From assembly GCA_050117315.1 (NCBI GenBank), contig JASFMY010000009.1, forward strand, positions 22,279 to 86,278: a stretch of DNA of 64,000 nt, given 5' to 3'. The first letter of the stretch is position 1. The number at the start of each line of letters is the position of its first letter. Under the pieces are notes generated by a model. The model was given only the letters and a program-made list of their open reading frames with translations, had not been told where the DNA came from and did not search any database. The translations under genes were made by a program, and so were the position numbers. This document shows positions 9,516 to 18,287 of this stretch, in pieces. The stretch comes from JANQIV01 sp050117315 (GTDB taxonomy: Bacteria > Bacteroidota > Ignavibacteria > Ignavibacteriales > Melioribacteraceae).

Positions 9516-11426
9516 ATGAATATAAAGATTGGCCAGATGTTTTTTTTTATAATGTTACTTTTTTCTTTTGGATGCGAACAGGATGGGAACGACAATTTCA
9601 CATTTTCACCGAAGCAGCCAAAACCGGGAGAAACAATCACAATCAAGTTCCGTTCTTATAATACTGACTTACAGAATAAAGAAGTATCATATATAATCTT
9701 TTCAGTAAAGAACGGCATTCTGAATGCGGAAGAATATCCTTTGCAAAAAAAAGGTTCTGAGTGGGAGGGGGAATATAAAATACCTGATAGCTCGCACGCC
9801 CTTGGATTAAAGTTTATTGATGTCCATAGCTCATTTCGGGAACAAGTAAAACAAACAACATTCCCTATCCAGTTATACGAACAAGATGCAAAACCGCTAA
9901 AGGGTACAAAAGCCGGGTTGGCCTTCATTGTAGGGTATAATGGTGTTATAAATGAGAAAGGTGACATTAAGAAAACTTATAAACTTTATAAAGAAGAATT
10001 TGAAGTCCATCCGGATCTGATAAAGTATTATTTGTATCAATATAGCAATGCAATTAACTCCATTGAAGGAAATACAGAAGGAATTTTGAAAAGTACACTT
10101 AATCAATTTGATAACAAGAAAGAATTCCTTACGGAGGACCAGTTATTAGCAATATCAAAGGCTTATCTGCAGTTCCTAAAAGATGAAGAAAAAAGTAGCG
10201 AGTATTTGGATTTTGTTAAAGCCAAGTATCCCGAAGGAATTGTTGCGGACGACGGATTCACCCAAAAATTCTATAATGAAAGAAATGACATAAAGAAAAA
10301 AGAAGAGTTGTTTTGTACGTATTTATTAAAACATTCTAATCCCGAAGGACTTTCGTTTGCTTCAATGATAGGACAGATAATTACGGGATATTGTAATCAG
10401 GGAAAATATAAAGAAGCAAAAGCATTTTTAACTAAAATAAAATTCAATCCCGAGGAGAATAAATGGGGCTGGTTGAGCGGTTTTCTTGCACAAGCTGCCT
10501 CTTTTTGTTTGAATAAAGAAGCTAATAAAGAGTATGTAGAATATTTCAATGATTTATCTCTTAAAACAGCTAAAACTTTTTTTGACATGCCTAAACCTAA
10601 TCCCTACCGGCTTACAAAGAATCAATTTGAAAATATGAAAAAAGAATTCGCTTCGGATATTATATATTCAACAGCTGCTAAAGTTTATGAAAAATATAAA
10701 AGCTCACAAGAAGCCCTTGCAATGGCAGAAAAAGGATATAATAGAAATAGTTCTTCCGGTATGAAAGAAATCTACAGCAGGTTGCTGGTAAAAAACAATA
10801 GGGCAGATGAAGCTCTTAAAATAACGGATGAAGCAATTACAGACGGCAAAACTTCCGAAACAATTCTTGCCGTCCATAAATCAGCTTATAAAAAAGTTAA
10901 TGGATCGGATGAAGGATATAACACACACCTTGCAAAGCTGAAAGACAAATTTATTGCTAAATATCTTGAAGAAGTAAAAGCGTCGTTAATTAACGATCCT
11001 GCTCCCGCATTTACTCTTACCGATCTTGACGGCAAAGAAATATCATTAACAGATTACAAGGGGAAAACAGTAATACTTGATTTCTGGGCAACATGGTGCA
11101 GTCCGTGCAAAGCATCGTTCCCGGCAATGAAAAAGGCTGTAGAGAAATATTCAAATAATTCGGATGTAGTTTTTCTTTTTATGAATACAATGGAAAGAAC
11201 CGGGAAGCAGGGAGAGAACGCATCTAAACTCATGAAAGCCAATGGCTATCCGTTCCATGTTTTATTGGATACCGGGAGCAAAGCGGCGGCTTTATACGAA
11301 GTTTCCAGTATTCCAACCAAAATATTTATAGACAAAAACGGAAACATACGTTATAAATCGGTTGGTTTTGAAGGTGAAGATATGCTCCTAAAAGAAATAG
11401 ATACAATTATAGAATTGACGAAATAA
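9516..11426 (+). CDS. Lipoprotein with C-terminal TlpA-like thioredoxin domain
   Basis: A 636-residue exported lipoprotein: the signal peptide ends in a lipobox with Cys20 (FSFGC). Residues about 25-110 look like a beta-sandwich, about 130-480 are a helical region with tetratricopeptide-like character, and the last 150 residues are a TlpA/ResA thioredoxin domain with the redox motif WCSPC and the cis-Pro segment SSIPTKIF. It lies between the signalling TonB receptor and the second DsbD, which would keep its cysteines reduced. Such proteins commonly accompany receptor loci in Bacteroidota; a role in reducing an imported ligand or outer-membrane partner is inference. Confidence 0.9.
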   Translation: MNIKIGQMFFFIMLLFSFGCEQDGNDNFTFSPKQPKPGETITIKFRSYNTDLQNKEVSYIIFSVKNGILNAEEYPLQKKGSEWEGEYKIPDSSHALGLKFIDVHSSFREQVKQTTFPIQLYEQDAKPLKGTKAGLAFIVGYNGVINEKGDIKKTYKLYKEEFEVHPDLIKYYLYQYSNAINSIEGNTEGILKSTLNQFDNKKEFLTEDQLLAISKAYLQFLKDEEKSSEYLDFVKAKYPEGIVADDGFTQKFYNERNDIKKKEELFCTYLLKHSNPEGLSFASMIGQIITGYCNQGKYKEAKAFLTKIKFNPEENKWGWLSGFLAQAASFCLNKEANKEYVEYFNDLSLKTAKTFFDMPKPNPYRLTKNQFENMKKEFASDIIYSTAAKVYEKYKSSQEALAMAEKGYNRNSSSGMKEIYSRLLVKNNRADEALKITDEAITDGKTSETILAVHKSAYKKVNGSDEGYNTHLAKLKDKFIAKYLEEVKASLINDPAPAFTLTDLDGKEISLTDYKGKTVILDFWATWCSPCKASFPAMKKAVEKYSNNSDVVFLFMNTMERTGKQGENASKLMKANGYPFHVLLDTGSKAAALYEVSSIPTKIFIDKNGNIRYKSVGFEGEDMLLKEIDTIIELTK

Positions 11427-11504
11427 TTTGCTGGAGATGTATCCTTAACAATATTATGTATCGTACAAATGATAAAGGGGGGCGATACATATTAACTCCT
11501 TGTC

Positions 11505-11537
11505 AGCCTCTCTAAAGTTTTTGGAGAGGCTTTTTAT
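11505..11537 (+). terminator. Terminator between TlpA-like gene and dsbD copy 2
   Basis: An 8-bp stem (AGCCTCTC / GAGAGGCT) followed by TTTTTATT. It separates the receptor/TlpA transcript from the following DsbD gene, which starts 31 bp later. Confidence 0.8.
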
Positions 11538-11568
11538 TCGTTCCTGAAATTAAAGGCAGAAAATAAAA

Positions 11569-13401
11569 ATGAAGTTCAAAAAAAATATTATATCACTATT
11601 TGCATTATTGAGTTTTCTAACCGTTTATGCCCGGGCACAAACAGGCACTAACATTGTAACGGTAAATATTGCGGATAATAATTTTAAAGTATCGGCAGGG
11701 GAAGAGTTTACAGTAGAGATCAACACAAAAATAAACCGCGGCTGGCATATAAACTCTAATAGGCCTAACGATGAATTTTTAATTCCTACAACAGTTTCAT
11801 CGTTGAACGAGAACTTTATAATTGAGGAAGCAACCTTTCCCCCGGCTAAAGAGTTTAAGCTCCCCTTCTCGGATAAACCTGCATCTGTTTATGAAGGCGA
11901 AATAAAAATAGAAGTAAAAATTAAAAGCAGTAAAACATTGGCATCGGGCAGTTATGAAATACCTATAGAATTGGGCTACCAGGCGTGCAACGATAGAACC
12001 TGTATGCCGCCTGATGCCGTAATAAAAATTATAAACGTAGAAATTATAAACGGCGGGACAGTAAAAAATGTACCTGCTGATCCCAAAGAAGAACAAAAGA
12101 ATATAGATACCGCTGCAAACTCCTCAATTCAACTGCCGGAAGAAAGCGACCCGGTAACAATTGAAGCGACAATTTCCATACTAGCTGCAATAGTATTTGC
12201 ATTCTTCGGAGGGATGATACTAAACCTAATGCCGTGTGTACTTCCTGTACTCTCATTAAAAATAATGGGCATAGTAGAACAAGCAGGTGAAGATCCGAAA
12301 GAAAAACTAAAACACGGATTGTTATTTACGATAGGAGTGCTGATCTCATTCTGGATATTAGCGGGATTACTTTTAATACTCCGAGCCGGGGGCGAACAGC
12401 TTGGCTGGGGTTTTCAATTACAGTCTCCCGGGTTTGTGGTTGTACTTTCTATTTTTCTTTTCTTGTTCGGTTTAAGTATGTTCGGGGTTTTTGAAATAGG
12501 CGCCACACTTACGGCTGTTGGACAAGGGAAAAGGAGTAAATCCGCCTACATGGGATCGTTTACAAGCGGGGTATTGGCAACAGTTGTTGCTACGCCTTGT
12601 ACTGCACCGTTTATGGGTTCTGCTCTTGGGTATGCATTAAGCCAGCCTGCATATGTTTCTTTGCTTGTGTTTACCATTTTAGGGTTAGGTATGGCTGCTC
12701 CGTATCTTGTTTTAACCAGTATTCCAAAACTGCTAAGGTTCATTCCTAAACCGGGGGCGTGGATGGAAACAATGAAACAGTTCATGGGATTTCTGCTGAT
12801 GGCAACAGTTCTATGGCTGCTATGGGTTTTGAGTTTGCAAACCGGTTCCGAAGGAGTAATAATACTGTTGGGTTCATTAATATTGATAAGCATAGGCGGC
12901 TGGATATACGGACGCTGGGGTAACATAGCAAAAACGCCAAATGTAAGAAGAACAGCACAAGTTATATCTACGCTAATGGTTGTCGGAGCAATATCCTTTT
13001 CATTAAAAAAGATAGAAGCAAAAACAACCGAAACAAGGGATATACATAAACAAGGTACAATAGAATGGAAAGCGTTCAGCCCGGAGCTGGTAGAAGAGCT
13101 GAGAGCAGATAACAAACCTGTATTTGTAGACTATACTGCAGCATGGTGTTTAAGCTGTCAAGTAAATGAAAAAGTAGCTTTTGGCTCTGAGGAAGTGCAG
13201 AAAGCCTTTGCAGAAAAAGGCATAGTAACCTTAAAAGCAGACTGGACAAACAAAGACGAGACAATAACAAAGGCGTTGGCAGAGTTTGGCCGCAATAGTG
13301 TTCCGCTGTATGTTTATTATGCACCGGGAAAAGATGCAGTAATATTACCTGAAATAATAACTTCCGCCATTGTGCTGGAAAAAATAAGAGTTCAGAATTA
13401 A
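11569..13401 (+). CDS. dsbD: DsbD-type thiol:disulfide interchange protein (copy 2)
   Basis: A 610-residue paralogue of the protein at 1518-3431 with the same order: signal peptide, DsbD alpha domain (YQACNDRTCMPP), linker, CcdA-like membrane core (MPCVLPVLSLK; ATPCTAPFMGS) and thioredoxin domain with WCLSC. The linker is shorter than in copy 1. Several stretches of the membrane core, for example around 12640-12780, are almost base-for-base the same as copy 1 although the ends have drifted, a pattern typical of gene conversion. Standing right after a TlpA-like lipoprotein, it is the likely electron donor for that protein. Activity and redox partner are inferred from family. Confidence 0.93.
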   Translation: MKFKKNIISLFALLSFLTVYARAQTGTNIVTVNIADNNFKVSAGEEFTVEINTKINRGWHINSNRPNDEFLIPTTVSSLNENFIIEEATFPPAKEFKLPFSDKPASVYEGEIKIEVKIKSSKTLASGSYEIPIELGYQACNDRTCMPPDAVIKIINVEIINGGTVKNVPADPKEEQKNIDTAANSSIQLPEESDPVTIEATISILAAIVFAFFGGMILNLMPCVLPVLSLKIMGIVEQAGEDPKEKLKHGLLFTIGVLISFWILAGLLLILRAGGEQLGWGFQLQSPGFVVVLSIFLFLFGLSMFGVFEIGATLTAVGQGKRSKSAYMGSFTSGVLATVVATPCTAPFMGSALGYALSQPAYVSLLVFTILGLGMAAPYLVLTSIPKLLRFIPKPGAWMETMKQFMGFLLMATVLWLLWVLSLQTGSEGVIILLGSLILISIGGWIYGRWGNIAKTPNVRRTAQVISTLMVVGAISFSLKKIEAKTTETRDIHKQGTIEWKAFSPELVEELRADNKPVFVDYTAAWCLSCQVNEKVAFGSEEVQKAFAEKGIVTLKADWTNKDETITKALAEFGRNSVPLYVYYAPGKDAVILPEIITSAIVLEKIRVQN

Positions 13402-13774
13402 ATAAAATATAAATCTAAAAATAGTAGTAGAGTTTATTATCATTAAATATTAGAAGCACTTTCCTATCCCACAATACACTATAGCCCAAATGCGGAGAGG
13501 CTGATGTCTTTTCGCATTTTGTTATTCTGCAAATTTAAAAATCATTCCGTAAATAATTCCAATAGTATTATAACGCGTTGTTCGAAATAAAGCTTGTAGA
13601 AGTAAGGGTGTCCCAATGAAGAACAAGTATGGTTTATAAATCTACAATAGCGCTGGTCTGAGGAGTGTGTCGCAGAATTCATTGCCACTGCCTCGCAGTG
13701 ATCATATGCGTCAACTTAACAATAAATATAATGTTCGAAGGAGTGTTTTGTGTGACTGCTTGTCCCGTCTTTTG
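13402..13774. other. Intergenic stretch flanking the IS remnant
   Basis: About 370 bp without a credible gene. A partial copy of the IS end sequence (ATGCGTCAACTTAA, 13706-13719) lies about 70 bp outside the left end of the remnant, hinting at an older insertion or an abortive one-ended event. Confidence 0.5.
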
Positions 13775-13784
13775 CGCATAAGCG

Positions 13785-14457
13785 TCAACTTAATTTTCTA
13801 AGTTTTTGATGAAAATTGGTTCTATCGTTACGGGATTCGTACCGACAATAATAATTTATTTGTTTGATAAGTATAGACTCATCAATATCATATCCCATCA
13901 AGTTCTCTTGAACTATTAAATCAAAATTGTTCTTTATATACTCCATTAAACTTAACAAACTGATGCCTCTATTGTCTGGTTTGTTTTTCTCTTCTGGCCT
14001 ATTTTTTCTTTTATTACATATGATAATATACACAAGCCAAATTGGTTTTGGGATTTTGCCATAAAGTCCCCTCTTTTTAAGACCTGCCCGCCGTACGAGA
14101 CTTTGGGAGGGGGGGAGAATTTAGGTGAGTTCTAAATAAAAACTAAATCCCAAAACCAATTTGCAACAAGTATACTTCCTTCAGGAAGACTATTTGTCCT
14201 TCATGCATTTTCTTCCATATCGCTTGTTTCGAGACTGTCTCTTTTATCAATATGCCTATCTTTATTGCCCAGTTCCGATATGATTTATTCCCACTGCTTT
14301 TTACCATTAAAAAAAATTCCAACAAAAAATCTTTTGTCGATATTTTTTTCGGCTGCCTATTGTTAAATTTGCTTTCCTTTGATAATTTCTCCAATGGAAT
14401 TTTTTCTAACTTTTTTTCTATAAAACTCTTCCTTTGTTTTTCGCTATTTGCTCTCAT
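13785..14457 (-). pseudogene. IS4-type transposase, middle missing
   Basis: The N-terminal part (start 14457) has the segment KKISTKDFLLEFFLMVKSS..., followed by NWAIKIGILIKETVSKQAIWKKM, characteristic of IS4-family proteins. It runs into the inverted repeat of the inserted element and stops at 14143. On the other side (14033-13785) the C-terminal tail INYYCRYESRNDRTNFHQKL is preserved. The DDE catalytic core between the two halves is absent, so the gene is dead. The 14143-14556 frame can be extended upstream of ATG 14457, but that part lies at or beyond the inverted repeat. Confidence 0.75.
14038..14163. repeat. Small inverted-repeat (MITE-like) element, copy 2
   Basis: A 126-bp element with perfect 19-bp terminal inverted repeats (14038-14056 and 14145-14163). 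Its ends and part of its interior resemble the element at 4911-4998. It lies exactly where the two halves of the IS4-type transposase meet, replacing the catalytic core. Confidence 0.75.
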
Positions 14458-14786
14458 TGAATAGTCCTTTTTGTTTGTCCTAAACAAATTTACTTTTTTT
14501 GAAGCTAATAGCCCTTTTTTAAGTTGACGCTTATGCGACTTGTCGGGATCAACCATTGCAACATTAGTACGAATACATTTAATAAGTTTATTGGATGTTT
14601 ATCAATTACTAAGAAATCTAAAAAGAACATATGCAAAGAATAAACAGAAGGACTCAATGACAAGTTTATTTGCCCGAATAACTTGACGGAGGCTACTTTT
14701 AAGAATACAAAATTTTGTGTGAATATTTTTAGTTTTCTAAACTTTTTTCTCTAAAGCTAATTTTTGTTGGTTGGTTGTGAATTAAT

Positions 14787-15300
14787 ATGAAAAACATCAA
14801 AATGTCATATGGCACAAATATAGGTGGGCATGTCTCTTCTTTTTCAGCGGTTGCTATTATGGCACAGGTTAAGCCGTCTGTTTCTATTCTATTAAGATAC
14901 GGCGACGGCGGAAAAGCAAGCTACGGTTACAAAGGTTTAAAAGCTTCTCTTCTCGGCGGAAATGTAGAGTTTGCCGATTCAATAAATTTCTGGCGGGAAG
15001 AAGAATACACAATCTTCGGCGGCAATATTGAATATGAATTTAACGAACACTTTTCAGCATGATTCTCTTTTGTAAATGCGGACGGTAAAATTCCTTTTAC
15101 AAATAAAACTTATAATTTAACTGTAGATATTCCCGAGCTTTATTTTACAGTAAATATTGACGACTTGAATTTTTTTATTAACTGGGTTAACAAAAGTACA
15201 GATGTTGAAAATATTGAATCGTCGGAAGGCTCTGCTGTTTATTCTTCGTTAAGCTACAGCACAGCCGGACTGGGAATAACTTTAAAGTATTATATTTGAG
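14787..15300 (+). pseudogene. Outer-membrane beta-barrel-like protein, remnant with internal stop
   Basis: Alternating hydrophobic/aromatic beta-strand text (KASYGYKGLKASLLGGNVEF..., YTIFGGNIEYEFNEHFSA) is interrupted by TGA at 15060-15062 and continues in the same frame to 15300 with further strands (YSSLSYSTAGLGITLKYY). There is no signal peptide and the start appears lost. I read it as the C-terminal remnant of a barrel protein; the exact family is not clear. It sits beside the IS4 remnant, so insertion or deletion probably removed its front. Confidence 0.55.
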
Positions 15301-15341
15301 CAATTCGATTTTATTAATAAAAAATCTAACCAAATTCCTTC

Positions 15342-15380
15342 TTAACAATTTCTTAACACTCTATTAACTTTCAGGTAACA
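15342..15380 (+). promoter_or_regulatory. Pho-box-like array of four direct repeats, 11-bp period
   Basis: Four hexamers, TTAACA, TTAACA, TTAACT and GTAACA, start at 15342, 15353, 15364 and 15375, exactly 11 bp apart. TTAACA-type repeats with 11-bp period are the known binding pattern of PhoP/PhoB response regulators (best described in Bacillus). The array ends 56 bp before a TonB receptor gene followed by a phytase-like and a phosphoesterase gene, which fits phosphate-starvation control. The regulator itself is not in the window. Confidence 0.7.
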
Positions 15381-15436
15381 TCACTCCCGTATATTAAAGC
15401 TTTGACCTACATTTTTAACTAAACAGGGGACAGTCT

Positions 15437-18202
15437 ATGAAAATCAAACTACTAATCTTATGTCTTTTTATAACATCTTCAATAACTTTTGCGGCAGCCG
15501 GTAGAATTTCCGGTAAAGTTACCGATGAAGATAATTTTTCTTTAGCAGCCGCTAATGTTTATGTTCAATCCATTAACAAAGGTGCCGCAACAAACCCAAA
15601 TGGTGAATTTACTATCAATCTTGATAAGGGTACATATCAAGTTGTAGTTTCATATTTAGGATATCAACCGAAAACTATTGAAGTTAATGTAGAAGAAAAC
15701 AAAACAACATTTATTAATGTTGAACTTGAATCCGGTATTGTTTTAGGCGATGAAGTTCTTGTATTAGGCGATCAATTAAAAGGACAGGCTAAAGCGTTAA
15801 ACCAACAAAAAGAAAACGCAAATATTACAAATATTGTATCTGCGGATCAGATCGGTCGTTTCCCGGATCAAAATATTGGTGATGCTTTAAAAAGAATCAC
15901 ATCTATTACGGTTAACTATGATCAAGGTGAAGCTAGATTTGGTAATATCAGGGGAACAGAGCCGAGATTAAACTCAGTAATGATTAACGGTGAAAGAATT
16001 CCTTCTGCAGAAGCAGAAATTAGAAATGTGCAGTTGGACCTTGTACCGTCGGATATGATCCAAACAATTGAAGTTAACAAAGCCGTTACACCTGACATGG
16101 ACGCTGATGCTATCGGCGGCGCTATAAACCTTGTCACAAAATCAGCACCAAACGATTTAAGAATTTCCGGTACCGTTGGTACAGTTTACAACGCACTTTC
16201 GGAAAAAATGGCTCCAATCGGATCATTTACTGTTGGACAAAGATTTTTTGAAAACAAATTAGGTGTTGTTGTTAACGGTTCATACTATGATCATGAAATG
16301 GGATCAGATAATACTGAAGGTTCATGGGACGGTGATCAGGGTGATTACTATCCTGAAGAATGGCAAATAAGAAAATATGAAATAAGAAGATTACGCCAAA
16401 GTATTGGTGCAACATTAGATTTTAAACTTGCGCCTTTCCACACAATTTATGCAAGAGGTATTTACAACCATCGTAACGATTGGGAAAACAGATTTAGAGC
16501 AGTTTATGAAATGGATGAAATTGAAGTAAACGACGAAGACGTTGACGGATGGGTAGTAGCAAGACAAACTAAAGGCGGTATTGATAATGATGATAATGAA
16601 GGTGCACGTTTGGAAGATCAAAGAATGTGGACAACATCTTTATCCGGTGACCACCTTTTTGACAGTGGTGTAAAATTAAACTGGTCGATCGCTGCATCAA
16701 AAGCCTCAGAAGAAAGACCAAACGAAAGATATATTGAATGGGAAGCTGAAGTAGTTGAAGACGATGTTCAAATTGATCTTGCCGATACTCGTGAACCAAC
16801 TATTATTGAAAGCATTCCTTTAAGTTCATTTGAATTACATGAAATCACTGAAGAATATCAATATACTGAAGAAAAAGATTTTAATGCAAAAATTGATCTT
16901 GAAATACCTCTTATGAAAAACGGTCAATATAAAAACAGTCTTAAATTTGGTGCTAGATATAGAGGAAAAGATAAAGAAAGAGATAACAACTTCTTTGAAT
17001 ATGAACCTTTATCAGGCTTTGATAATCTTTTATCAGTTGGTAATCAAGATTATACTGATAATGATTTTCTTGCCGGCGATTATAAAGTTGGACGCCAAAC
17101 AGATGCCGGAACACTTGGTTCGTTTGATTTACAAAATTCAACCCTATTTGAAAAAGAAGACAAAGTTGATGAATATGCTGCAGATAACTTTACAGCAGAA
17201 GAAAATATTACAGCCGGTTATATCCAGTTAAATCAACAACTTGGCGATAAATTATTTATGATTGCCGGTGTTAGATACGAAAAAACCGATATTGATTATA
17301 ACGGTAATGAATTTAATGAAGATACTGAAGAAGTTACCCCTACTTTCGGTTCAGATGACTATACCAATATTATGCCCGGTCTTCATTTCAAATACAATGT
17401 TAATAACAACACAATATTAAGACTTGCTTGGACAAACACAATTGCAAGACCAAGTTATTACGATTTAGTGCCTTTCAGAAACATTAAAGAAGACAACGAA
17501 GAACTTGAAGTTGGTAACCCGGCACTTGAACCAACTACATCAATGAACTTTGATTTAATGGGTGAAAGTTACTTTAAATCAGTTGGTATTGTTTCTGCCG
17601 GTGTATTCTATAAAAAAATTGATGACTTCATTTATGTTTATTCTGAAGATGATTATTTAGATCCGGTATCCGGCAACACATATGATGAATTTTTCCAACC
17701 AAGAAACGGTGCTGAAGCTACATTGTTCGGTCTTGAGGTTGCATTCCAAAGAAGATTAGATTTTCTTAAAGGAATATTCAAAAACATAAACATCTACACA
17801 AATTACACATACACAAATTCATCTGCAGATAACCCGGTATTGGATGCGCAAGTTGAAGGTGATGAAGACATTGAATTACCCGGCAGCGCTCCTCATATTT
17901 TTAATGCAAACTTAACTTACCAGGATGAAAAAATTGTATTGGGTGTTTCATTTAACTATTCAAGTGCATACATTGATCCGGACGAATTAGACCTTACTCC
18001 AGGATTAGAAAGATATTATGATGATGTTACCCGTTTAGATATTAACGGCTCATATGCTTTCACACCAAATTTAAGATTTTTCTTTGAAGCTAATAACTTA
18101 ACAAATCAGCCGTTACGTTACTATGCCGGCGACAAAGACAGAACTTATCAGGCTGAATATTATAATGTAACATTTAACGCCGGAATCAAATTCGACTTTT
18201 AA
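15437..18202 (+). CDS. TonB-dependent receptor, probable phosphate-ester/phytate uptake
   Basis: A 921-residue outer-membrane receptor. Signal peptide (1-20), carboxypeptidase-regulatory beta-sandwich (about 22-105, GRISGKVTDEDNFSLAAANV), plug (about 125-235, IGDALKRITSITV...NIRGTEPRLNSVMINGERIPS) and a 22-strand type barrel ending in NVTFNAGIKFDF with the terminal Phe typical of barrel proteins. It lacks the STN signalling domain, so unlike the receptor at 6537 it is not expected to signal through FecR. Its promoter region holds the Pho-type box, and the next genes encode a phytase-like propeller protein and a phosphoesterase. I infer transport of a phosphorylated organic compound; the substrate is not proven by sequence. 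Confidence 0.9.
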   Translation: MKIKLLILCLFITSSITFAAAGRISGKVTDEDNFSLAAANVYVQSINKGAATNPNGEFTINLDKGTYQVVVSYLGYQPKTIEVNVEENKTTFINVELESGIVLGDEVLVLGDQLKGQAKALNQQKENANITNIVSADQIGRFPDQNIGDALKRITSITVNYDQGEARFGNIRGTEPRLNSVMINGERIPSAEAEIRNVQLDLVPSDMIQTIEVNKAVTPDMDADAIGGAINLVTKSAPNDLRISGTVGTVYNALSEKMAPIGSFTVGQRFFENKLGVVVNGSYYDHEMGSDNTEGSWDGDQGDYYPEEWQIRKYEIRRLRQSIGATLDFKLAPFHTIYARGIYNHRNDWENRFRAVYEMDEIEVNDEDVDGWVVARQTKGGIDNDDNEGARLEDQRMWTTSLSGDHLFDSGVKLNWSIAASKASEERPNERYIEWEAEVVEDDVQIDLADTREPTIIESIPLSSFELHEITEEYQYTEEKDFNAKIDLEIPLMKNGQYKNSLKFGARYRGKDKERDNNFFEYEPLSGFDNLLSVGNQDYTDNDFLAGDYKVGRQTDAGTLGSFDLQNSTLFEKEDKVDEYAADNFTAEENITAGYIQLNQQLGDKLFMIAGVRYEKTDIDYNGNEFNEDTEEVTPTFGSDDYTNIMPGLHFKYNVNNNTILRLAWTNTIARPSYYDLVPFRNIKEDNEELEVGNPALEPTTSMNFDLMGESYFKSVGIVSAGVFYKKIDDFIYVYSEDDYLDPVSGNTYDEFFQPRNGAEATLFGLEVAFQRRLDFLKGIFKNINIYTNYTYTNSSADNPVLDAQVEGDEDIELPGSAPHIFNANLTYQDEKIVLGVSFNYSSAYIDPDELDLTPGLERYYDDVTRLDINGSYAFTPNLRFFFEANNLTNQPLRYYAGDKDRTYQAEYYNVTFNAGIKFDF

Positions 18203-18224
18203 TAAAGATTTAATCCTATTAATA

Positions 18225-18257
18225 AAGCGAGTTCATTAATTTGAACTCGCTTTTGTT
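18225..18257 (+). terminator. Hairpin between receptor and phytase-like gene
   Basis: An 11-bp inverted repeat (AAGCGAGTTCA / TGAACTCGCTT) followed by a T-rich stretch. It lies 22 bp after the receptor stop and 30 bp before the next gene, so it may lower expression of the downstream genes relative to the receptor rather than isolate them. Confidence 0.75.
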
Positions 18258-18287
18258 ATTTTTCTTGAGAGATTGAGAGGAGACCAA

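Larger units (their letters stand above)
13775..14537 (-). mobile_element. Internally deleted IS4-type insertion sequence
   Basis: Perfect 19-bp inverted repeats (13775-13793 and 14519-14537) bound a 763-bp remnant. Between them lie the two ends of an IS4-type transposase gene on the minus strand, with the central catalytic part missing and a small inverted-repeat element at the junction. It cannot encode an active enzyme but keeps both ends and could in principle be moved by a full-length relative. Confidence 0.75.
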
